Source: JBBSQE01 sp038258095 (GTDB taxonomy: Bacteria; Actinomycetota; Thermoleophilia; Solirubrobacterales; 70-9). Taken from it: a stretch of DNA of 14,391 nt. The notes beneath the pieces are model-generated. The model worked only from the letters and a program-made list of their open reading frames with translations, was not told the DNA's origin and ran no database searches. The stretch is from NCBI GenBank assembly GCA_038258095.1, contig JBBSQE010000070.1:1-14391 (forward strand), written 5' to 3'. Shown here piece after piece: positions 1-5,942 of this stretch (its first letter is position 1; every line of letters begins with the position of its first letter). A program made the position numbers and the translations under genes.

Positions 1-683
1 AGCGGCTCGGCGTCGAAGTCCACTCCCGGAGCATCGTCACCGCTGTCGATCGCGATGGGGTGGAGGTCAAGGATGCTGACGGAGGGCTTTCGCGGGTGAG
101 GGCCGAAACGAAGCTCTGGGCGGCCGGCGTCCAGGCGTCTCCTCTGGCCGGACTGCTCGCCGAGGCCACCGGGGCCGAATGCGACCGGGCCGGGCGCGTC
201 TCGGTCGCGCCGGACTGCTCGCTGCCCGGGCACCCGGAGGTGTTCGCGATCGGCGACATGATGTCCCTGGACGGCCTTCCCGGCGTCGCCGAGGTTGCGA
301 TGCAGCAGGGCATCCATGCCGCCGCGACGATCAAGCGGAGCCTGCGCTCGGAGGACCCGAACCCGTTTCGCTACCGGGATCTCGGCAGCATGGCCGCGCT
401 CAGCCGCTTCCACGCAATCGTCAGCTTCAAGGGCATCCGGCTCTCTGGCTTCCTCGGGTGGCTCGGGTGGCTCTTCGTGCACCTCACCTTCCTGACCGGA
501 TTCAAGAACCGCTTCACGACGGTCGGGCAGTGGGCCCTGGCCTTCATCGGCAACTCCCGCAGCGAGCGGACGATCACGATGCAGCAGGTCATCGCCAGGG
601 CCGCGATCTCCGAAGCGGGCGGGCTGCCCTACCTGATGGCGCTGCGCCAAGGGGATGCCTTGGGGAGAAGCGACGACGATTGA
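1..683 (+). CDS. Type II NADH dehydrogenase (NDH-2), C-terminal part
   Basis: Partial gene: the frame is open from base 3, giving 226 visible residues ending at a TGA; roughly the first half, with the N-terminal FAD-binding motif, lies outside the window. NDH-2 is a single-subunit, non-proton-pumping flavoenzyme on the inner face of the cytoplasmic membrane that passes electrons from NADH to quinone. Seen here: a LWAAGVQASPL segment, then the FAD-contacting VFAIGDMMSLDG segment followed by GVAEVAMQQGIHAA, both typical of this family. After these comes a hydrophobic stretch (SGFLGWLGWLFVHLTFLTGF) followed by KNR, matching the membrane-anchoring C-terminal region of NDH-2. A GTG at 60 is internal and not the start. 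A related pyridine nucleotide-disulfide oxidoreductase is less likely because of the C-terminal membrane segment. It is convergent with the ZIP transporter. Confidence 0.9.
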   Translation, partial: RLGVEVHSRSIVTAVDRDGVEVKDADGGLSRVRAETKLWAAGVQASPLAGLLAEATGAECDRAGRVSVAPDCSLPGHPEVFAIGDMMSLDGLPGVAEVAMQQGIHAAATIKRSLRSEDPNPFRYRDLGSMAALSRFHAIVSFKGIRLSGFLGWLGWLFVHLTFLTGFKNRFTTVGQWALAFIGNSRSERTITMQQVIARAAISEAGGLPYLMALRQGDALGRSDDD

Positions 684-725
684 CGATGGGTCCGGGGCCG
701 GAGAGCCCGGGTCGGTGCTCCGAAT

Positions 726-740
726 CCCCCGATCCGGGGG
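726..740. terminator. G/C hairpin between convergent genes
   Basis: CCCCCG (726-731), a 3-nt loop, then CGGGGG (735-740) form a perfect 6-bp stem in the 64-bp gap between the NADH dehydrogenase stop and the ZIP transporter stop. There is no T-tract on either side, so it may be a bidirectional GC-type terminator or just a stable structure. The placement between two convergent ends is the main support. Confidence 0.4.
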
Positions 741-747
741 CCGGCCG

Positions 748-1608
748 CTAGCCCCCTCCGTAGACGACCACGAGGTCGGTCATCACGCCGGCGGCGAAGC
801 CCGCAGACAGAAGCGCCAAGCCGAGCTCCCTGTGGCCGTAGCGCCTCATGCCGTGCCAGATCTCCCCGACCACGTACAGGATCGCCCCGCCCGCCAGCGC
901 ATAGAAGGTCAACTCGAGCGGCTCCGATGTCACGCTGTATCCGATCATCGAACCGATGAACGTGGGACCGCCTCCGATCAGTCCGACCAGGGCGAGCCAG
1001 CGCCACGAGGGCGTGATGTCACCAAGTGGGCCGACGATGCCGAAGCCTTCGGTCGAGTTGTGGAGGGCGAAGCCGATGATCAGGACGGTCGCCAGCCCCA
1101 CCTCGCCCGCCTGTGCCGATACCCCGATCGCCAGCCCCTCGGCGAAGTTGTGGACTCCGATCGCAATGGCGATCATCACGCTCCGGCGGAGAGCCAGGGA
1201 CCGGACGGCATCGACCCGCGCGGTGAGCCTCTGCTGGTCGGCCAGGGCCAGGGTGTCGGTGGCGCCGCCGGCCATCGGCGGTGCCGGGGGATCTCCGGGT
1301 CGCATCCGCCGCTCCAGGAACCCCAGGCCGGCGCTGCCGAGCGCGAACCCACCCACCAGGAGAAGCGTCAACGCCGTTGCGTGGCCGAAGCTCCCCGTAC
1401 CGTCCTTGTAGGCCGCGACCGCCTCCTCGGATATCTCGAAGCCATGAGCCAGTACGTCGACTAGGAGAAAGACCAGAACGCCGACCGAGAACATCGCCAG
1501 GCCGACCCGCGCACGGTTCGTCAGCATCTGGATCCGCCCCACCGGGAGACCGAGAAAGATCGTGAATCCCGCCAGCGCGCCGAGTAGAGCGGTTTCTGAG
1601 AACGACAA
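748..1608 (-). CDS. ZIP family divalent metal (Zn/Mn/Fe) transporter
   Basis: A 286-aa polytopic membrane protein that would move divalent metal ions into the cytoplasm. The ZIP signature is clear: HNFAEG (residues 153-158) and HNSTEG (183-188) lie in two consecutive hydrophobic helices, the paired H-N-x-x-E-G motifs that make the binuclear metal site of this family. About eight hydrophobic segments are visible, with a hydrophilic loop at about residues 100-140. The reading frame stays open upstream to 1815, but those 69 residues are arginine/proline-rich and not transporter-like. I prefer the TTG at 1608, which has GGAAAGG 7 nt upstream and starts directly before the first helix (SFSETALLGALAGF). 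A palindrome resembling DtxR/MntR-type half-sites lies 20 bp upstream, so metal-dependent repression is plausible. Which metal is transported cannot be told from the sequence. Confidence 0.85.
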   Translation of the reverse strand: MSFSETALLGALAGFTIFLGLPVGRIQMLTNRARVGLAMFSVGVLVFLLVDVLAHGFEISEEAVAAYKDGTGSFGHATALTLLLVGGFALGSAGLGFLERRMRPGDPPAPPMAGGATDTLALADQQRLTARVDAVRSLALRRSVMIAIAIGVHNFAEGLAIGVSAQAGEVGLATVLIIGFALHNSTEGFGIVGPLGDITPSWRWLALVGLIGGGPTFIGSMIGYSVTSEPLELTFYALAGGAILYVVGEIWHGMRRYGHRELGLALLSAGFAAGVMTDLVVVYGGG

Positions 1609-1627
1609 ACCAAGGCCTTTCCGAGAG

Positions 1628-1641
1628 TTAGGGCTCCCTAA
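1628..1641. promoter_or_regulatory. Palindrome TTAGGG-CT-CCCTAA, possible metalloregulator operator
   Basis: A perfect 6-2-6 inverted repeat (TTAGGGCTCCCTAA) sits 20 bp upstream of the probable TTG start of the ZIP transporter. TTAGG/CCTAA are the half-sites of DtxR-family iron and manganese repressors. Here the TTAGG-CCTAA spacing is 4 bp, shorter than the classical 19-bp iron box, so an MntR-like or other member fits better than a standard DtxR/IdeR site. The operator role is inferred from position and half-site identity. Confidence 0.45.
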
Positions 1642-1724
1642 TGGGAGGCAAACGAACTTATCATGGCCAGGCGCAGGCGGTCGAGGAGGGAAGCGCGATT
1701 CTCGAGTTCTGAGTGCCGTGGCCC

Positions 1725-2056
1725 TCAGCGCGGCGGTTCGCTGTCTGAGCAGAGCTGCTGCTTGGCGATCAGGGCTTGCTTCAGGGCCAGCTTGCGGTGG
1801 ATCACGGTCTTCCACCGGCCGAAGCTGACTGACAGGGCCTGGTCCGCTGCCACGAGATTGCCGCGGATTTGGGCGACGGAGCCGCGCTCGTCGTCCGAGA
1901 GCTCCTGGCTCTCGCCCGAGAGAGCATCAGCAGCGCGAGGATCGATCCAACTTGCAAAACCGCCTCAACCGAACGCTGATTGCTCTCCCTCTCGTCGTCA
2001 ACTTGACCAGTCGTGAGGTGGCAACGCTCACCCGGGTCTGCCTGTTCATGCTCCAC
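1725..2056 (-). pseudogene. Possible frameshifted small gene remnant
   Basis: Two minus-strand frames each look partly protein-like but neither makes a full gene. One opens with GTG at 2056 (VEHEQADPGERCHLTTGQVDDERES, in part) and becomes implausible after about residue 36. The second is open from just after a TGA at 1965-1967 to a TGA at 1725-1727 (79 codons). It has no ATG, GTG or TTG before residue 38, but reads like a soluble helical protein, with SDDERGSVAQIRGNLVAADQ followed by a basic segment FGRWKTVIHRKLALKQALIAKQQ. Joining them requires one frameshift near 1945-1967. I do not recognise a family. Alternatives are a sequencing indel, a decayed acquired gene, or chance open frames in a non-coding gap. 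The DNA here is visibly less GC-rich than its neighbours. Confidence 0.25.
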
Positions 2057-2103
2057 AGGCGTTCAATCGGCATGAACGATGTTCATCGGGCGCAGCGGTG
2101 AAC
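2044..2103. promoter_or_regulatory. Cluster of five GTTCA/TGAAC half-sites upstream of P450
   Basis: Within 60 bp there are GTTCA at 2044-2048, 2061-2065 and 2081-2085, and TGAAC at 2073-2077 and 2099-2103. The strongest element is the perfect palindrome ATGAAC-GAT-GTTCAT at 2072-2086. Other pairs form GTTCA-N7-TGAAC (2061-2077) and GTTCA-N13-TGAAC (2081-2103). The cluster ends 16 bp before the first possible start of the P450, which is where a repressor or activator of that gene would bind. The regulator family cannot be told; TetR-type proteins commonly use such palindromes next to P450 genes. Confidence 0.45.
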
Positions 2104-2119
2104 GCGTCCGGCGGCGGAC

Positions 2120-3454
2120 GTGACCGAAAGGAGCGACGTAGACTCGGGCGGCATGGAAGAGCAGAGCCGACAGCAGGGGAAGGACGTTCCCGTCGACCAA
2201 CTGCTCGTCACCGAGCCCGAGCTCTGGCAAGACGGTCCACCGCACGAGACCTTCCGGCGGCTGCGCGGCGAGTGCCCGGTCCACTGGACCTCGAGGATCT
2301 CCGACTTCCCCGACGAGGACGGCTACTGGTCGGTGACCCTTGCCGATGATGTCCACGCCGTCAGCCGAGACTGGCAGACCTACTCCTCGGAGAGGGGCGG
2401 GGTGACCGCGCTGACGCACTCGATCCTGCCGCTGAAGCTGACGCAGTCGATGTTCATCGGGATGGACCCTCCGAAGCACGACCGGCTCAAGGCACTCTTC
2501 CAGCGGGGCTTCACGCCGAAGCGGATCGCCGAGCACGAGCCGGCGATCCGGAAGATCACCCGCGGTGTGCTCGACCGCCTCTCGGACCACGAGACATGCG
2601 ACCTCGTCACCGAAGTCGCACAGCCCGTCGTCTCACGCGTGATCGGGAGCTTCATGGGGATCCCTCCGGAGGACGACGAGATCTGGGCGCGGCTGATGAA
2701 CTCGACGCTGGGGGCCGACGACACGGACCTCAACCCCGATGGTCCGGCCGGCGTGATGGAGCGTGACGTTCCCGAGATCTTCGAGCGCTGTACGAGCCTG
2801 ATCGCCGAGCGTCGCGAGCGGCCAACCGAGGACCTGACGAGCCTCCTGGTCCACGCCGAGTTCGATGGCATGGGCCTCGAGGAGCACGAGATCGTCATGG
2901 GCTTCTTCCTCCTCGTCGCGGCCGGCAACGACAGCACCAAGGCGACCTACTGCAGCGGGATGCGCGCTCTACTCGAGAACCCGGACCAACTCCGGATGCT
3001 CATCGATGACCCGGCGCTGATCCCGAGCGCGGTCGAGGAGTCGCTGCGGATGTTCCCGGCCTTCGCTCATTTCCGCCGCACCGCCACCTGCGACACGAAG
3101 CTCGGCGACAAGGAGATCCGCGAGGGTGAGAAGGTCGTCATGTGGTACGTGTCGTCGAACCGCGACGAGTCCCGCTACGAGGATGTAGACACCTTCGATG
3201 TCCGTCGCAACCCCGAGCACCAGGCGTTCGGCGCCGGAGGCCGGCACTTCTGCCTCGGCACCGCCCTGGCTCGCCTCGAGCTGAAGATCCTCCTCGAAGA
3301 GACACTCGCGCGCGTCCCTGAGATCGAGCTCGACGGGCGCCCCCGGCACGCGACCACGATGTTCGTCAACCAGCTCAAGAGCCTGCCAGTCCGCCTTCGC
3401 CCCGCCCAGCCTCCGGACGACGGCGGGCGGGACGGGCACGGAAACGTTATGTAA
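2120..3454 (+). CDS. Cytochrome P450 monooxygenase
   Basis: A soluble bacterial class I P450 (444 aa from GTG 2120; 433 aa from ATG 2153) that would insert one oxygen atom into an organic substrate with electrons from a ferredoxin and its reductase, neither of which is in the window. Key motifs in order, numbered from the GTG: I-helix oxygen-activation AGNDST (268-273), K-helix ESLR (307-310), and heme loop FGAGGRHFCLG (370-380) with the heme-ligating Cys378. The AGN(D/E)(S/T)T form and the ending NQLKSLPVRL resemble the CYP125/CYP142/CYP124 group that oxidises steroid side chains and branched lipids; this is a resemblance, not an assignment. The start is uncertain: AAAGGAG at 2127-2133 is the best ribosome-binding sequence but lies about 20 nt before ATG 2153 and after GTG 2120. 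The tail after residue 428 is a short Pro/Gly/Asp-rich extension. Confidence 0.95.
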   Translation: MTERSDVDSGGMEEQSRQQGKDVPVDQLLVTEPELWQDGPPHETFRRLRGECPVHWTSRISDFPDEDGYWSVTLADDVHAVSRDWQTYSSERGGVTALTHSILPLKLTQSMFIGMDPPKHDRLKALFQRGFTPKRIAEHEPAIRKITRGVLDRLSDHETCDLVTEVAQPVVSRVIGSFMGIPPEDDEIWARLMNSTLGADDTDLNPDGPAGVMERDVPEIFERCTSLIAERRERPTEDLTSLLVHAEFDGMGLEEHEIVMGFFLLVAAGNDSTKATYCSGMRALLENPDQLRMLIDDPALIPSAVEESLRMFPAFAHFRRTATCDTKLGDKEIREGEKVVMWYVSSNRDESRYEDVDTFDVRRNPEHQAFGAGGRHFCLGTALARLELKILLEETLARVPEIELDGRPRHATTMFVNQLKSLPVRLRPAQPPDDGGRDGHGNVM

Positions 3455-3489
3455 ACGCCTCCCGCGCTCTATCCACACGGCCGCAGGCC

Positions 3490-4038
3490 ATGTTTGCCTG
3501 CATGAACTTCCGCGCAACGGTCCTGACCACGACCGCCATCGCTGTCCTGGCTGTTGCGCCGGCCGCAGCATGGGGCTCGACGCAGGCCGAGTTCGCCGTC
3601 AAGGCCCAGCAGATATGGGTCGCCGCCGCTCCGTATTACGGGCAGGAGCCCTCCTCGACGATGCCGAGCACGCGTGTCGTGGCCAATCGCCTGGGGCCAC
3701 GGCCCCGGACCGTCCGGCTCTTTGACGGCACGAGCCAGGCCTGGTTCACCCAGAAGAATCCCCAGGGACTGCTCAACGGCGCGAATGCGTCCCAGGAGTG
3801 GCTGATCCACGAGTGGGCTCACGTGTTTCAGAGCCCCGGACTCAAATCCTGGGCAGGCGAAGGGGGCCCCCAGGCGTTTGCTCGCTACGTGGCCCCCAGG
3901 ATCTACCGAACTCTCGGCATGCCCTTCAGGCAACCATGGACGCGGGCTACCGACGGGTACCGAAGGCAGATGGACCGCGTCGAGAGATCCTGCGGCTGGA
4001 CCTGGATCTTGCATCGCCAGTGGGGTGCAAGGAAGTAG
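3490..4038 (+). CDS. Small secreted protein with HExxH metallopeptidase signature
   Basis: A 182-aa protein with a clear Sec signal peptide: after a short positive region, hydrophobic residues 11-27 (VLTTTAIAVLAVAPAAA) end in an Ala-rich cleavage region, so the mature protein is exported. It contains LIHEWAHVFQ with HEWAH at residues 107-111, the HExxH zinc-binding and catalytic motif. A second acidic motif, WAGEGGPQAFARY, places Glu124 17 residues after the first His. This resembles the third zinc ligand of gluzincin peptidases (W-x-x-E-G-x-x-x-x-x pattern). At about 155 mature residues it is small for a peptidase, so it may be a minimal domain or an inactive binding protein. The start may be ATG 3490 or ATG 3502; neither has a good ribosome-binding site. 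It is 35 bp downstream of the P450 on the same strand and convergent, with 1 bp between, with the VOC gene. Confidence 0.7.
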   Translation: MFACMNFRATVLTTTAIAVLAVAPAAAWGSTQAEFAVKAQQIWVAAAPYYGQEPSSTMPSTRVVANRLGPRPRTVRLFDGTSQAWFTQKNPQGLLNGANASQEWLIHEWAHVFQSPGLKSWAGEGGPQAFARYVAPRIYRTLGMPFRQPWTRATDGYRRQMDRVERSCGWTWILHRQWGARK

Positions 4039-4039
4039 A

Positions 4040-4387
4040 TCACTCGGTCCTCGGTTCCGGGGCTTTCGCCTCGAGCGCGAACGGGTTGCCCTCGGAGTCG
4101 CGGCAAATCGCCCAGCGCTCTCCCGGGTGGACGATCGAGCCGCCGTGCTCGGTCACGAGCTCCAGGGTCCCGGCGATGTCGGCTACCGGGAAGTAGGGGA
4201 GGGACACGCGGTCGCCCGGGCCCGTTCCGCGCTCGTGGATGCCGAGCCGAATCCCGTCTTGGCGCGCCTCCCAACCGGCGCCGGAATCATCGCCGCGTGG
4301 CGCGAGCTCGGCACCGAGTACGCCGCTCCAGAAGCGGAGCGCGCGATCGGGGTCGTCGGCGGGGAACTCGATCAGGGGACCGGTCAT
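4040..4387 (-). CDS. VOC (glyoxalase/bleomycin-resistance fold) protein
   Basis: A 115-aa single-module vicinal-oxygen-chelate protein. The opening IEFPADDPDRALRFWSGVLG (residues 6-25) is the usual first beta strand and helix of this fold, and RDSEGNPFALEAK (96-108) is the characteristic closing strand with a conserved D-x-x-G-N-x-F pattern. Members bind or turn over small molecules, often with a metal held by His/Glu; the substrate of this one cannot be inferred. It lies 16 nt after the stop of the CoA ligase on the same strand and is probably the third gene of that operon. This suggests, but does not prove, a role with the same substrate, for example as a dioxygenase- or lyase-like helper. 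The Shine-Dalgarno sequence before ATG 4387 is poor, so it may depend on translational coupling. Confidence 0.85.
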   Translation of the reverse strand: MTGPLIEFPADDPDRALRFWSGVLGAELAPRGDDSGAGWEARQDGIRLGIHERGTGPGDRVSLPYFPVADIAGTLELVTEHGGSIVHPGERWAICRDSEGNPFALEAKAPEPRTE

Positions 4388-4403
4388 GGTCTGGGTCGCG
4401 CGG

Positions 4404-5942
4404 TCAACGCAGCGCGTCGCCCCAATCGGTCTCGTCGCGGAGCTCGGCCTTCAGCACCTTGCCGGCCGGATTGCGCGGCAGCGGCTCGGTCCTGATGACG
4501 ACGTACTGGGGGACCTTGAAATCAGCGATCCGCTCGCGGGCGTAGTCGATGACCGCGGGGATGTCGACCCCGTCGTCCGAAGCGGGAACGATCACGGCCC
4601 CGACCTTCTCGCCCATCATGTCGTCCGGTACGCCGACCGCCGCCACCTCACCGACGCCCGGGGCGCCGGCGAGGGCGCTCTCGACCTCGATCGAGTAGAC
4701 GTTCTCGCCGCCGCGGTTGATCATGTCCTTCTTGCGGTCGACGATATAGAGCAGGCCGTCGTCATCGATCCGCGCAAGATCCCCCGTGTGAAGCCAACGG
4801 TCGACGAACGTCTCGGCGGTGGCCTCCTCCTTGTTCCAATAGCCGCTGACGACGTTCGGGCCCCGGACCAGCAGCTCGCCGACGCCGGACTCTTCGTCCG
4901 GTGCGTCGATCGCCAGGTCGACGACGGGCATCGGGAAGCCGACAGAATCGGCGTGCTCGGCGACCTCCTCGTGGGGCAGGAAGGTGCTGAGAGACGCCGT
5001 CTCGGTGAGACCGAATCCGTTCCCGACGCGCGCGGCCGGGAACGCTTCCATGATCTCGTGGACCGAGGTTGCCGCGATCGGCGCGCCACCGTAGGAGACC
5101 CAGCGAACGCTCGACATGTCTGCCTCCTTGAAGGATGGATGCCTGGTCAGCGCGTGGTAGATCGCCGGGACGGAGGTGAGCATGCTGACCCCGTGCTCCG
5201 CGACGGTCTCGAGGAGGCCGTCGATGTCCAGCGGGTTGGTGAGGATGTGGCAGGTGCCCCCGAGGTCGAGGAGCACGATCAGCTGGCTGTCGCAGCCGGT
5301 CACGTGAAAGAGCGGGACATTGATCAGCGTGCTGACGTCGCCGCCCTCCGCGCGGTCGACTCCGACGCAGCGGATCGCGCTCTCACTGTTGGCGATGAAA
5401 TTCGCGTGCGACGTCATCGCGCCCTTCGGGAAGCCGGTGGTGCCGCTGGTGTAGAAGATTCCGGCGAGGTCGTCCGGCTCGAGGTCCTCGGCCACAACGC
5501 CGCCGTCTCCGTCGGGAAGCGGCTCCCCGGGCTTGAAGACGAACCTGCTTCCCGAGTCCTCCACAACGAAGGCGGCCTCGGAGTCCTTGAATCGCGTATT
5601 GACCGGAACCGCAACGAAGCCGCCGAGCTGGGCTCCCCAGAAGGCGAGCACCCAGTCGATCCCGTTGCCGAGCCTGATCGCGACGCGATCACCTCGTTCG
5701 AGACCCTGTGCCGAGAGCCCGCCCGTCACCCGGAGTGCGCGGTCCCAGAGATCGCCGTAGGTAAGCGAGTCGCCGCCGACCTCGGCGACGGCGGTGGCCT
5801 GCGGGTCGCGCTCGACGCTCGCTCGCAGCATGCGGACGAGCGACGGCACTTGGCCCGCGTACCTGGCGACGCCATCCTCGCCGCGCTCGACGCCCTCGGT
5901 CGAGAACGGGTTGCGCCCCCGGGTCGCCGGCTCAGGGGTCAC
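4404..5942 (-). CDS. Acyl/aryl-CoA synthetase (ANL adenylate-forming ligase)
   Basis: A 512-aa AMP-forming carboxylate-CoA ligase: it adenylates a carboxylic acid with ATP and transfers the acyl group to CoA in the cytosol. All core motifs are present: phosphate loop YTSGTTGFPKG (164-174), NGFGLTETA (308-316), HTGDLARIDDDG (385-396), the hinge region YIVDRKKDMINRGGENV (399-415), and the C-terminal PRNPAGKVLK with catalytic Lys495. The length is normal for the family. The closest feel is medium/long-chain fatty-acid or phenylpropanoid/benzoate-type ligases, and the substrate is not decidable. The GTG start at 5942 overlaps the aldehyde dehydrogenase stop (GTGA, 4 nt), a clear sign of translational coupling. 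With the upstream dehydrogenase it would form an aldehyde-to-acid-to-acyl-CoA pathway. About 30 N-terminal residues precede the first conserved segment. Confidence 0.93.
   Translation of the reverse strand: MTPEPATRGRNPFSTEGVERGEDGVARYAGQVPSLVRMLRASVERDPQATAVAEVGGDSLTYGDLWDRALRVTGGLSAQGLERGDRVAIRLGNGIDWVLAFWGAQLGGFVAVPVNTRFKDSEAAFVVEDSGSRFVFKPGEPLPDGDGGVVAEDLEPDDLAGIFYTSGTTGFPKGAMTSHANFIANSESAIRCVGVDRAEGGDVSTLINVPLFHVTGCDSQLIVLLDLGGTCHILTNPLDIDGLLETVAEHGVSMLTSVPAIYHALTRHPSFKEADMSSVRWVSYGGAPIAATSVHEIMEAFPAARVGNGFGLTETASLSTFLPHEEVAEHADSVGFPMPVVDLAIDAPDEESGVGELLVRGPNVVSGYWNKEEATAETFVDRWLHTGDLARIDDDGLLYIVDRKKDMINRGGENVYSIEVESALAGAPGVGEVAAVGVPDDMMGEKVGAVIVPASDDGVDIPAVIDYARERIADFKVPQYVVIRTEPLPRNPAGKVLKAELRDETDWGDALR

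Larger units (their letters stand above)
1642..2119. other. Gap of about 480 bp without an intact gene
   Basis: Between the ZIP promoter region and the P450 gene I find no intact gene. The left and middle parts hold the possible broken reading frame described separately. The right end (2044-2103) holds the GTTCA/TGAAC repeat cluster. Base composition is lower in GC than in the flanking genes, especially at 1920-2075. No tRNA-like fold or recognisable small RNA was seen by eye. Confidence 0.5.

Noticed and set aside
1609..1815. 69-residue N-terminal extension of the ZIP transporter
   Set aside because: Arginine/proline-rich, unlike ZIP N-termini, overlaps the probable operator, and a TTG with a good ribosome-binding site lies at the natural start.
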